Positions 10,795 to 22,203 of a stretch of 64,000 bases of DNA are shown piece after piece. Position 1 is the stretch's first letter; each line of letters opens with the position of its first letter. The stretch is from assembly GCA_022393335.1 (NCBI GenBank), contig JAJEKB010020494.1:610906-674905 (forward strand). Direction: 5' to 3'. The translations under genes were made by a program, and so were the position numbers. The notes beneath the pieces are model-generated. The model did no database searches. It was not told the origin of the DNA and saw only the letters and a program-made list of their open reading frames with translations. This DNA comes from Macrotrachela quadricornifera (taxonomy: Eukaryota > Rotifera > Eurotatoria > Philodinida > Philodinidae).

Positions 10795-11832
10795 TTAAAT
10801 TTTCTTCAATAACACACAAGTTCTATAGTCATTAGTTATATATTCTTGAAAATTTTCTTTGATTTCTTGTAAGTACATTAACCAAAACTGATTTAATAAT
10901 TGTTCAATTTCCTCATTTGTACGTTTTTCATTAATTTGAAGAGCTTGTCTTAATGCTTATTCACTCCAACTATGTACAAATCCAGTATGATCTTGTGCAG
11001 CTTGAGCAATCGTTATTTGTTTTTGTTGCCATTTTTCATAAGCTTTTGGTGGAATAATACATAAATCCGATTTTATACTTTGAAATGAATGTTTTTTAAA
11101 AAGATCATAATTAACACATTCATTGTATGAACGAATATATTCTGGTATTGTATAATTTATTAATTCTTCGTTTGTTAACATAAGATTTTATGTACATTTA
11201 TATAAAAGATCTTTTGATTTACCGAAACTCGGTTTTCCTTCGTTATTAAGAGAAAGACTAACAAGAATAAGAACACCACCTGTAAGTAATTCACGAGAAC
11301 GATATTTCAAAAATTGATCATAATCAATATAAGCTTGATTTTTGAATAATTCAAGTTCATCACCTTGACCAAATATCGCTGCACAATGATTTGATAAATT
11401 ACATGGTTTTCGAGAAAGCCAATGAATAGAAGTTGATGAATATCCTATTGTAACTGAATTTGATGGAAGACATTGAGTATAAAATGAACGACCACATGCT
11501 AAACCAACGTAGGAATTATCTTGACAAAGAATATTAAATAATGATGTCCAATTATTTGTTGGTAAATCATTATGAATAACTAAAGGTGTTTCAATATATT
11601 TTTTTGATTCTTGAAGATATTTAATTATCATTTTCATAGCATACATTGAATTAGCACCTTGAGAAGAACCATAATCAGCTATAATTAAAAGAGAAGATGA
11701 ACAATTTATATCGAGTACATTTATTGCTTCACGAATAAATGAAATAGAAGTATCAATAGCTATTAATTGGGGTAATGAATTCGAATTATAACATCCAACC
11801 ATACCAAGAATTGCACCTGATTTCACTTCCAT
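10795..11832 (-). pseudogene. SABATH-family carboxyl methyltransferase, two in-frame TAA codons
   Basis: Full-length homologue of plant SABATH SAM-dependent carboxyl methyltransferases (salicylate/jasmonate/benzoate type). Recognisable landmarks in order: the N-terminal GMVGCYNSNSLPQ segment, the SAM-binding ADYGSSQGANS, HNDLPTNNWTSLF, SFYTQCLPSNSV, SSTSIHWLSRKP and FLKYRSRELLTGGVLILV. The C-terminal part has INYTIPEYIRSYNECVNYD, matching the usual substrate-pocket and cap region. The frame is continuous from the ATG at 11832 to TAA at 10795-10797 (345 codons, a normal family length). It is interrupted by TAA at 11188-11190 and 10957-10959 with no shift in frame. Read literally, only the first 214 residues are made. 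SABATH enzymes are mainly plant proteins, so horizontal transfer is likely. Confidence 0.85.
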
Positions 11833-12587
11833 TTTATTTCTTAATCTAACATATCACATATTGCATAGCAAGCACATTTATAAGAGAATGTAAAAAATCT
11901 GATAACACAATAAGAGATGCGTGTTTACATTATATCTTTTTAAACATATATTTCTCCAAAGAGTAACATGGAAAGAAAAAATTACATTATGACCTTCGCT
12001 TTTTTTTTATCTGCTTCATAAAATTTACATTTTATAACTAAAGGGAATCGTGCTAAATGTGTCAGACATCGTTATTCATAAACCTCACAATAGCATCACA
12101 TTGAGTATCGGGAGCTAAACGTCAAGATATTGCACAGAATAATTAACTAAAGTTAATTCATCGTCATATCACATATTTCACGCTATGAAGTAATGATTTC
12201 ATTACCCGAAAAATAAACTATATATTTTAAAAGTCGAACAGTTTTAATTAATTTAATATAACGCACAGACGGCACAATGACATAGAGACTAAAGATTAAA
12301 ATGCACAGTTAGTCCGCTACCAACTCTCTCCATAACATATCGTTTTACCTTCGGGTGCACAAACATCATTTCCTTGACATAGTACACTAAAGTAATGGAA
12401 ATTTCTCAAATTTCAAAATGCATAGTTATGCATTACGGTGTGCAATAGCATTATCCATAAAGTAATGCATGAGATCGAATGAAATTCCTCAACTCTTAAG
12501 TTATATAGTTGATTTATGGGGCGATGTGGTCCGTGCACAACAACATCTAATGCTGCGCTACCTTTAGCAAATAGTAATAGCCTACGT
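11833..12587. other. intergenic region, nothing recognised
   Basis: No coding signal or repeat that I can support. It contains the presumed upstream region of the methyltransferase. Confidence 0.5.
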
Positions 12588-13350
12588 GTAAAAAGTCTTT
12601 GCGCAAAATCTTTATTCGTTTTACATCCATTTATCTGTTGCAGGAAAGAAACAAAAACAGCCAGTTAAAACCAGATTTTAATGCTCTTTCTAAATAAATT
12701 TTCAAATTTTTTATTTTCTCTTACAGTTGATTCGTTAAGAGCAAATCTCTCATGGGAACTGAAAACGGCATCTGGACAAAACATTAATTTTGAAAGGTTA
12801 AGGGAAATATATTTCCTTATTTTTGGGGCATTTAAATGTAGTTAAAGTGAACTAAAAGTGGTCGACTAGAACCAGAATTTGATGCACTACAAAATCACGA
12901 GCTGTAATAACCTAGTACCCAAAACATTTGAAAGCTACAAACATTTTCGAAATGCTACTTCTTACATGATACGACATTTTTCTGGTTAGTCGATTTTTGT
13001 GAGTTTCGATATTTAAAATGTCATAGATTCTAATAGTTTATATTGATATGCACGAAATGAAGTAGATTAAACGCTGTACAAAATAGTGTATAAGAAGACT
13101 TTCTTATAATTTGAATTGAGACAATTTTAATCAGAATACAAAAATGGACTACATGAAAAATTTTGTATCAATGGTGTTTTTGCCTTTTATCAAATGTGTG
13201 CTCTTAATGAATTAACTAATATAAAAAGTCTGAATATGTGTTCAGAAAAGATATCAAACTCTGGTTCTAACTGGCTGTTTTTGTTTCTTTCCTGCAACAG
13301 AAAAGTGGATGAAAAATAAATAGATATATTATGCAAAGACTTTTTACCTG
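12588..13350. repeat. inverted-repeat element, ~170-nt arms
   Basis: Arm 12588-12760 pairs with 13185-13350. The outermost ~100 nt are highly similar and share GTAAAAAGTCTTTGC and CTGTTGCAGGAAAGAAAC, with divergence inward. The element is about 760 bp with no coding capacity between the arms. Probably a non-autonomous foldback transposon. Confidence 0.75.
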
Positions 13351-13386
13351 TATATTATATTCTCCTGCTCAAAATAATGTACACCT

Positions 13387-13920
13387 TATTTCTTTGATTA
13401 TTTCCTTACAGTATGGTGATTTAGTCCAATTTTCATACCACAGATACATGCTTGATTATTTAACTTATTCTGAAAGTTTCAGCCCTATCGGACGAGAATT
13501 GTTGGAGAAAACTAGTAAAATGTCTCAGGCGTTCACAAGTTACTGAAACCAAATTTTCATTTTTCATTGGTTTCTCAGTTGTTTGATCTTGCATTTGAGA
13601 TTTCACTTGATAGTTAGTCATATCTTAGTCTCCCCTTGACAACGAAACATCTTAAGATATTTCTTTGTAAAGGCGAGATTAAGACATAACTAACTATCAA
13701 CTGAAATTTCAAATGCAAGATCAAACAACTGAAAAACCAATAAAAAATAAAAATTTGGTTTCAGTTGCATGTGAATGCCTAAGACATATTACTAGTTTAC
13801 TCCACTAATTCTCGATCGATAGGGCTGAAACTTTCAGAATAAGTTAAATAATCAAGCATGTGTCTGTGATATAAAAATTGGACTAAATTATCATATTGTA
13901 AAGAAATAATCGAAGAAATA
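13387..13920. repeat. long palindrome with almost no spacer
   Basis: The sequence is self-complementary around a centre at about 13653 (CTTAAG). Matching arms extend roughly 260 nt each way with scattered mismatches and no real loop. Both arms contain the same short frame (around SLQYGDLVQF...LDYLTYSESFSP), which explains mirrored open frames on opposite strands. Confidence 0.85.
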
Positions 13921-14916
13921 TAGAAAGGAAGAAAAAAGTATCTTTTAGAAATAGTGACAACAGAGATAAATATAGAATGAAAGAAAGAATATTGACTCTT
14001 TCTCCTTTTCGTCACTTTTACAATAGGCAGTCCGTCAATTGTCATTATTATTAATCATATATTACAAAAGAAAAACAAGAAATAAGTTTGGAGTTAATAC
14101 TGTATAAGTTGTTGCTCAATCTCTTGAAATCTTTTCTGTATTTTTCGTGATCTTAATTATTATTTCAATGCTATTTAATTTGTTCACTTTCATTATTTTC
14201 AGTTCAATTTTTAAGAATGATTTTGAACTTAGTTGTTGTGGATATCTCCCAACTACTGGAAAACAGTTGAGACCATCTCATTCACTGCACGTACATGAAT
14301 GTTTTCATTTGATCCGATTATGTCTAATATCCTTAACTGGCAACAAAAACATCTCCATTATTAGATAAAAAATAATTTCTCCATATCTGAAGAAATCGCA
14401 AACATAAAAATTAAAATACTGTAAAGTAGAAAATACTCAAAGTCCGTAGTTAATTGTCGAAGTAATACAATAGATGTCAAAGTTCGTGTTATTCAAAGTA
14501 TATAGGTCATCAGACATGTTTCTCGATTATGAATATAATGAAAAATAAGTTTTTAGTCAAAAATGATCTATTTTTCTTATGGGACTCTTTTGAATTTTCA
14601 GATATATAGTTGAGGAAAAAATTGATAATTTATCTTATGAGTCATATCATTATGAAACTTTGTTGGATCGAACAACAAACTTCAGAGAACACTCAATCCA
14701 CTGACACTACTGATATATGTCTGGTTTTTGTCAAAAGTTGCTAAACCATTTTTGGTAGTTTTCAAAAGTTTCAATTAGCATTCATTGTTTGTGTATAAAT
14801 TATCATATACTCTGTTTTAATAAGAATATGATGGACACTTCTTTATTTATTTAATGTAAAATCACTCCTATTAGATTTGAAAAAGAGACTACATAGAATT
14901 AAATTGTCCATGTACA
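13921..14916. other. intergenic region, nothing recognised
   Basis: AT-rich, with only short frames lacking domain features. It contains the 3' side of the GPCR gene. Confidence 0.5.
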
Positions 14917-15879
14917 TCAATAATATGTACGTTCCACTAAAGAGAGTGCTAACGCTGTGGCATGAACTCGATTATTGGCATTACGAGCTCGTCTTATTAT
15001 TATTTTGTGATACAATCGAATAAATTCTTTTCGATATATTCGACCTGAAACCATGTAAATTGCACAACCAATTGTATATGATAAATGAAATGGTAGAATA
15101 AGAATAGTCATAGCAAGACGAAAACTTGAATTTACTTGAAAAGATGGATAAATAAGTGACATTAAATATAAACTACATAGAGGTAATGTTAGTAGAACAT
15201 GAATACCAACTTGAAGTAAAAGCATTCGAGCCAATTGTCTTTCACTACGACGATTCTGAGCATTTGGAAGAACTCGTTGTCGATGTGTGTTGTAAATAGT
15301 TAATGAACCAAACAAAATCATGAGAAGTGGAGCAATACAAGAAAAGGCAATTATATTAATGGAAAAATAAATATTCAATGAAGCACTAGTTATTCGAATA
15401 TTACATCCATAACCATCATCGAAGCGTAGATCTGCAGACATAGCAATAGGAATTAAGAAAAGAGCAATAGCAATGATAGTTATAATCAGAATCCAATTAG
15501 CTACATGTACACTACTCCATTTTCGTTGTTTAGCATTTATTGAACTTGCACACCAACGATCAATTGAAGCAAGAACAATGAAATATGGAGATATAAATGA
15601 ACTAAAATTAGTTAAATAAATAACTATTTTACATTGAATTAATGATCCAAGATTTGGATCTATTTGATAACCATCTGTCAAGAGATGATAAATCAATGTT
15701 ATACTTGAATATAAAACATTATTGATAGCCATAACTAAAAAATATCTTGAACAAGCATGAAAACATAAAGATCGTCGAGTAAGAATAATTATATTTAAAC
15801 AATTGCTCAAAACACCAAAAATAATAATCATTGGAATAATTATTCTTGTTAATTGAATACCAACTTCTAGATCAACCAT
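14917..15879 (-). CDS. Rhodopsin-like (class A) G-protein-coupled receptor, 320 aa
   Basis: Seven hydrophobic segments are visible, starting near residues 13, 46, 82, 127, 170, 217 and 257. The third ends in DRW (107-109) in place of the common DRY, preceded by LASI. C83 and C159 are placed for the conserved TM3-ECL2 disulfide. The third intracellular loop (near 195-216) is basic and short, and the C-terminal tail after TM7 is rich in Arg/Lys. There is no N-terminal signal peptide and the extracellular N terminus is very short. The gene is intronless. Rotifers, bdelloids included, have large sets of such divergent peptide-receptor-like GPCRs, often FMRFamide-receptor-like. The ligand is unknown. 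Confidence 0.85.
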   Translation of the reverse strand: MVDLEVGIQLTRIIIPMIIIFGVLSNCLNIIILTRRSLCFHACSRYFLVMAINNVLYSSITLIYHLLTDGYQIDPNLGSLIQCKIVIYLTNFSSFISPYFIVLASIDRWCASSINAKQRKWSSVHVANWILIITIIAIALFLIPIAMSADLRFDDGYGCNIRITSASLNIYFSINIIAFSCIAPLLMILFGSLTIYNTHRQRVLPNAQNRRSERQLARMLLLQVGIHVLLTLPLCSLYLMSLIYPSFQVNSSFRLAMTILILPFHLSYTIGCAIYMVSGRIYRKEFIRLYHKIIIRRARNANNRVHATALALSLVERTYY

Positions 15880-18160
15880 TATTACAATAGATAAGTAACA
15901 AAATAAATGTAAAATATTCTTCTCTTTCTTTTATCTTTATAAGCTCAATACAGACATGGATATTCGACATTTTCTAGATTAAACCTTAGAGGAGACATTA
16001 CCTACTGAAAAATGAGAAATTCTTTCCCAAAAATAAAAAAAAATGTAAGAAGCTTAAATATTTTGAAGGTAAAACAGTAGAAATTAACTTAGATGTAATT
16101 TTGTATAAAGCTGCTACGAAAAATATAGAAGATATTTAGTCAAAATCAATATTGTCAACAACTATCACTAAGAAATAATAGAAAAATGAGTTTACAATCT
16201 AAGCATATCTATCATAATTTTTAGTTGATAGAAATTGATCAACAAAGAGAGTTAATAATTAATTATTTAAATAGAAAAACCTTTGTAAAAATGTCATTTG
16301 TCAATATTATATTCATCAAACTAGCAGACTTTGTATTTTCTAGAATATCTCATCTATTTCATTACAAAAATGAATCTAATATCTCTTTAATCCCTCGGGT
16401 ATTATGTTCATCTATCGTATTAATTGAAATTATATTTATATTTACAATGACACAAGATATATAATGTTTCCAAACATATTATTTTTTGGCTGAATTCATA
16501 GTTGTGTATTAGTTTTTCTCTATATGCTAAAATTTAATTTAAAATAAAAGATGAGTGTAGATTTCTCACACTATTGTAAATTCGAATAAAAAGATGATAA
16601 AAGTCTAGTTTTAAGATCTTATTTTTTCAAAAATTATTTGTTTATTTAGCATCTGAATGCACAATTATTATTAAAGCGTTACTGTTGATCATTTTATAGA
16701 GGTCATTAAAATAGTGAATAAGTAACAAAAAAATGGCAATAGATAAATGTTTAACTTTTTGATGAACTTTGAAAATATCTCACTCCAGCAGTTTTTAAGA
16801 ATGTTGGAGTATCGATTCGATTTTCATCATAACATTTATCTGCTATGACATTGTTTTCTCGGCATTTTGGAGTTGAAACATGCAGCTTATCATGTATTCT
16901 TGCGATTGAGGCTAATGATTGTTCTTTTCGCAGTAAAACAATCGCAATGTAGTCATGGAGAGAATTAACATGTTTTCTCATTTGGTTGTGTCAGTCTTCC
17001 AAATAGTTAATAGTTCATGGTGTAATGTTACGACAATGATTATATGTATGTGATGAAAATTTATTGAATTCATCAAATTTAAATGTTGTTTTTTTTGTCT
17101 ACAATTAAATAAACAACTTTGAACAATAATATTTGGGTAATATTTTGCAAATAATTATAATATATACGACGGCACCAGGGCGCTTATGAATATAATCATA
17201 TCAGATTTGTTATTTATAATTAGTAACGGAATCGTATCGTACTTGTGAAAGAGATAAGAAGAATTCAGAAGGAACTAGTATAACATGTTTCGATGTGGTT
17301 GAGAGATCTTATGAGATAGCTCCATTTTTTTTTACAGATAATCTGCTGAAAATTTAAAAGGAATAAAACAATTCATCTTCAATTAAAATAAATAACTATA
17401 TTTATAGATAAATGGTTAAGATTGTTCATCATCAAGCAATCTGCATATACATCAAATTCTAGTTTGTATCAACGAATACTTGACTCATAACCTTCACTAT
17501 AAAGAACGCTTCTTCACATACCTCACTCTGAGTTTTAGTTATCATTCAAGCTTGTATTTTCATTCATATATATTAAACAATCAACTTATTTTATTTACTG
17601 TTATTTTTCTTCATCCATGTATATTTGTCTTTCTCTGTTATTATTTGGACTGTTCTATCTTTTTTCTCTTTTACACATCAAAAAACAATAAATTTTGACA
17701 TCTCATGTTCATCAAACAGACTTCCATATAATATCAACAAAAGATATCTGCCATCTTTCTCAAGCTATTCTACTTCTATTTCGATCTATGAAATTTTATT
17801 GTGTAATTACAGATTATTTTCATTGAGGCAATATACACGAAGATTGTATTAATGAAATATTTCATCTAATGAAAATTAATGAAAAAATGTGTAAAAGTCT
17901 TCGGTGTACATGAAAAAGATTAATTTCTTGTTTTTTCTGTTATATATCTTATCATTTAGTCGACCACTTCTTTTATATTTACAGTTCTCATCTAGGCTTT
18001 TGCTGTTTCCATAACCCGTACGCAGTCAGTTCGTTAGATATTAAGAATGTTTATCATATTTATACTAACAACAGAAAAAAAAAGGTAAAGAAGATAAACA
18101 TAATATTTATCATCTTTCTTGTATTGTAAGCAACTTTTAAAAATATCTTCGAAGATAGTG
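15880..18160. other. intergenic region upstream of the GPCR and beta-galactosidase genes
   Basis: Two divergent genes are separated by 2.3 kb of AT-rich DNA. It presumably contains both promoters, but no specific motif can be supported. One possible short frame (16751-16981, minus) is listed separately. Confidence 0.5.
16751..16981 (-). CDS. possible small ORF or exon, 76 aa, unrecognised
   Basis: The frame has mixed composition rather than the Ile/Asn/Lys bias of random AT-rich frames (for example LHDYIAIVLLRKEQSLASIA). It starts at an ATG and ends at TAA. No domain or family is recognised and no splice partner was found. It may be an isolated exon, a gene relic or chance. Confidence 0.2.
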   Translation of the reverse strand: MRKHVNSLHDYIAIVLLRKEQSLASIARIHDKLHVSTPKCRENNVIADKCYDENRIDTPTFLKTAGVRYFQSSSKS

Positions 18161-20380
18161 ATGCGACTATTACCGATAGTATACATTTGCATTGGTTTCT
18201 TAACTTTTGTAGTAACAAATCCGATTACTTATGATGATGTTAGAGGTACACCATATAAGGTTAGTTATGACCATCGAGCAATTACAATTAATGATGTACG
18301 AACAATGCTTATATCTGGTGCTATACATTATCCTCGTTCGACACCAGCTATGTGGCCATATATAATGAAAATGGCTAAAAATCAAGGTTTAAATACAGTT
18401 CAAACATATGTATTTTGGAATTTTCATGAAAAACAACAAGGTATATTAGATTTTAGTGGTCGTGCTAATTTAAGTGGTTTTCTTCAAGAAGCTGCAAATG
18501 CTGGTCTATTTGTTAATTTACGTATTGGTCCTTATATATCTGGTGAATGGACTTATGGTGGATTACCAGTATGGCTTAATCAAATACCTAATATATCATT
18601 TCGTTCAAGTAATGAAGAATGGAAACGTTTAATGCGTCAATTTATTTTAACAATTATTGATTATGTAACACCATATCTTGCTAAGAATGGTGGACCAATT
18701 ATTATAGCACAAATTGAAAATGAATATGCAGGTGGTGATCATGCATATGTTGATTGGTGTGGTAGTTTAGTAACGAATGAACTTTCATCAACAGAAATTC
18801 CATGGATTATGTGTAATGGTTTATCTGCTAATGCAACAATTGAAACATGTAATTCATGTAATTGTTTAGATGATGGTTGGATTGATCAACATCTTCGACA
18901 ATATCCAGATAAACCAATGTTATTTACTGAAAATGAAGGATGGTTTCAAAATTGGGGAGAACCAATATCTATTCGTAAAGCATCGGATGTTGGTTATTCA
19001 GTTGCTGAATGGTATGCTGCAGGTGGTTCTTATCATGCTTATTATATGTGGCATGGAGGAAATAATTATGGAATAGTTGCAGCTGCAGGTGTAACAACAT
19101 TATATGCTGATGATGTATGTCTTCATGCTGATGGTACACCAAATGAACCTAAATATACTCATTTAAGTCGTCTACAACATATCATTGCTAATTATGCTGA
19201 AGTTATATTAAGTCAAGAATCTATTCGTACTACAATACCTTATTGGAATGGACAAACATGGTTAAATGGTACATCACAATTTGTTTATTCATATTTACCT
19301 TCAATTCATTTTGTTATTAGTCAAGCTACTACACCACTCTTTGTACTTTTTCGTAATCAAAATATTACAATGGATGAACATTCAATTCGAATATATGATG
19401 ATAATATGTCTTTATTATGGTATAGTGCTGATCATAATGATATTAGAAGTGATAATACTGAAATAATTCCTATTGTTATTGGTCCATTAAATTGGCAAAC
19501 ATGGTCGGAATCATCAATAAAATCATTTTTACCAGTTATTACTTCTCCAAAACCTATTGGACAATTAAATATTACTAATGATGAAACAATTTATATGTGG
19601 TATCGTCGTAATATAACATTAAAACGAGCATCAGCAAATACAATAATAAGAGTTCAAACACGTATAGCTAATGGTTTACTTTTCTTTTTAAATGAACAAT
19701 ATTTAGGAGAATTTGATGATCATAATCATCAAGTTGGTAGTGCAGAAGGTTATATTGCAGTTGATCTTTCACATTTCAATAAAAATCAACAATATTTATT
19801 TGAAATTCTTTCAATATCATTTGGACTTTTTAGTGGTGTATATGAAAATTCTTTTGATCAAAAAGGTATTGATGGTAATATATGGCTTGATGGAGAATTA
19901 TTAATTGATAATCAAATAGAAGCAAATTATTGGAATCATCAAAAAGGTTTAATTGGTGAATATCTTCAAATTTATACTGAACAAGGTTCATCAAAAGTAA
20001 CTTGGGATAGTCAATGGACAAAAGGTATTAATAAACCAATAACATGGTTTCAAGCACGATTTGATTTAGATCATCTTATACGAGATGATACAAATGCTAA
20101 TCCAATTTTACTTGATGCACAAGGTCTTAATCGAGGTCATGCATTTATAAATGGAAATGATCTTGGTCTTTATTGGTTAATTCAAGGAATTTGTTTAGAT
20201 AATTCACCATGTTGTTGTCAACATGCTCAAACTAATTGTTTAAAACCAACTCAACGTTATTATCATATACCATCGGATTGGCTTAAATCAAAAAATAATT
20301 TAATTACAATATTTGATGATTTAGGTGCACCATCACCTGGATCAGTTGGTCTAGTACAACGTATTGTTACAAACTCATAA
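18161..20380 (+). CDS. Plant-type beta-galactosidase, glycoside hydrolase family 35, 739 aa
   Basis: Hydrolyses terminal beta-galactosides; the N terminus is a signal peptide (MRLLPIVYICIGFLTFVVTN), so it is secreted or lysosomal. The GH35 barrel is clear. It shows SYDHRAITIND, LISGAIHYPRSTPAMWP, TYVFWNFHE, LRIGPYISGEWTYGGLPVWL, then QIENEY with the acid/base Glu (E188), and FTENEGWF with the nucleophile Glu (E257). Beta-sandwich domains follow (for example NGLLFFLNEQYLGEF). These motifs are closest to plant BGAL enzymes rather than animal GLB1. I chose the ATG at 18161 because it directly precedes the signal peptide; the open frame extends 14 codons upstream without a better start. The gene is intronless, with AATAAA just after the stop. 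Confidence 0.93.
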   Translation: MRLLPIVYICIGFLTFVVTNPITYDDVRGTPYKVSYDHRAITINDVRTMLISGAIHYPRSTPAMWPYIMKMAKNQGLNTVQTYVFWNFHEKQQGILDFSGRANLSGFLQEAANAGLFVNLRIGPYISGEWTYGGLPVWLNQIPNISFRSSNEEWKRLMRQFILTIIDYVTPYLAKNGGPIIIAQIENEYAGGDHAYVDWCGSLVTNELSSTEIPWIMCNGLSANATIETCNSCNCLDDGWIDQHLRQYPDKPMLFTENEGWFQNWGEPISIRKASDVGYSVAEWYAAGGSYHAYYMWHGGNNYGIVAAAGVTTLYADDVCLHADGTPNEPKYTHLSRLQHIIANYAEVILSQESIRTTIPYWNGQTWLNGTSQFVYSYLPSIHFVISQATTPLFVLFRNQNITMDEHSIRIYDDNMSLLWYSADHNDIRSDNTEIIPIVIGPLNWQTWSESSIKSFLPVITSPKPIGQLNITNDETIYMWYRRNITLKRASANTIIRVQTRIANGLLFFLNEQYLGEFDDHNHQVGSAEGYIAVDLSHFNKNQQYLFEILSISFGLFSGVYENSFDQKGIDGNIWLDGELLIDNQIEANYWNHQKGLIGEYLQIYTEQGSSKVTWDSQWTKGINKPITWFQARFDLDHLIRDDTNANPILLDAQGLNRGHAFINGNDLGLYWLIQGICLDNSPCCCQHAQTNCLKPTQRYYHIPSDWLKSKNNLITIFDDLGAPSPGSVGLVQRIVTNS

Positions 20381-22203
20381 ATAAATCATTTTTTTTCTAT
20401 TATATTTCAATTGATTTTCTTTTCTAAATATGACAATGATTATTCGCCTATCTTTTGTTTTCTCTATGATTCGATATATCAAATTTGAAAATATAGACTA
20501 AAAGTATTTTTCTTTGCTACAATGAAGTTTACGAAGAATGAAAATTTTCTTGATTAGAATTTTAAATCTTTCGATTATAGTAATGTATATGATTGCAATT
20601 GAATTAGATTAGCAGCACTACATTGTAAGAAACACTTAATTACTCCCATAGTTATATACTGATTGACAACACTTAACCATTATTATAATGCTTATTAATT
20701 ACCAGATTTTGCAATGATTATTTGCTAACGTTTTTGATCTTATTCAATTTTTGAATGATTTTCATAATTGTTCATAATCAATTTGAAAAATTATTGTTGC
20801 TACAATGATTTATCATATTATATACAATCACAATCAAGTCAAATTTAACTTATGTACATTAGTCATTTTATATAAAATGAAAAATATTGTCATTTGAAGA
20901 ATAATAGACATTTATTACAAGTTATAATTTATATTTATATATTATGTCTGCTTTGAAATTATGTAGAAAATTCATTTATTGAAATGAGAAATAACAATAT
21001 ATAAATATTAATAATACATATTATTATATGATGGAAATGTTCTTAATACGGATTATCATACTAGCTTCTATTGTATAGTATTTCTCGATTGTTCTCTTTT
21101 TAATTCGTTTTTCTATGAGAGTATATTATTTATTTAATACTTTTTATTCTCGTTCTCAAAGAGAACTAAACTCACAACGAATTTCTCAAAATGAAGTTTT
21201 TCAATAAAGAACAATGCTTTGATAATCAATTCAAAAAAATTGCTCAGTCAGAAATACGTAAACGTATCATGTATTGGTTGCAAGTACTGAAGTTATCTGT
21301 CGATTATGTAGAACAAATGATTTTAAGCTGATCTTGATACCATAAAAATCCAAAAAAATGGATTATTTTTTATTTCGAAAAAAGTTATATTGTCTCTAAA
21401 ATCGTCAGTGGAACATCCCATGATGAAAACTTAGGAGACTGAATGGATAATAAAGAAGATCTTTATGTCTCTGATTGTAAGATTTAATTGGCCCATGTAT
21501 GTCTTCATTGATCAATGGAGTGAAAATGATTTGATACATTATTATTTCGAGAAGATGCACATTCTACGTTAAATATCTTTCATAGTGTTCACTCAAGTAC
21601 GGGCAGTTGTGATTGTTTAATCGAGAATTCATTTTTCTACGTGATGTCTCAATTTTGAATACTAATCATTTGTTATGTTTATTAAATTATACATGACGAA
21701 CTAGATTTTTTTCAATTACAATCGCTTCTAAGATAGAAAGCAATGAACACGTGAGACGTGCAATAATTGATCCTCAAATCGACTGCTAATATTTATTGTC
21801 ACTAATCATTCATCAACGCTCGTACATACATCTTCAGTAGTAATACAAAAATGCAATCGTATACTTACAAAATAAAAAAAAACACTACTACTCTCTGTCA
21901 AACATTTTTTCGAGATGTTTGGTAACTCGATATAGTTGTTCGATCACAAGACACTACTCATAAAAAAGAGAGAATAATGTTTTTACCTGTTTTTTAATCG
22001 ATCATGACATTCAATCGATTTATTTACCATGACTTTAAGTTATCAATACTACTGTAAGAAACAAAAAAGGCAAACTACTCAATCCCTATCATTGCTTATT
22101 TACAAATGTCTTTCTTCAATCAATAGCAATAGATCATCATTGATTTAGTATTTGTACAAAAAAATTCTCTGCTTATTTTTACTCCTTTCTATCGTTGCTT
22201 TAG
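20381..22203. other. intergenic region, nothing recognised
   Basis: Highly AT-rich. The last part, ending in TTGCTTTAG immediately before the peptidase ATG, resembles a splice acceptor, so a 5' UTR intron is possible. Confidence 0.45.

Noticed and set aside
13331..14045. Two mirrored frames on opposite strands with the same LDYLTYSESFSP segment
   Set aside because: They are the two arms of the palindrome at 13387-13920, not a gene pair.
18119..18160. Upstream extension of the beta-galactosidase to 18119
   Set aside because: It begins at TTG; the ATG at 18161 directly gives a signal peptide.
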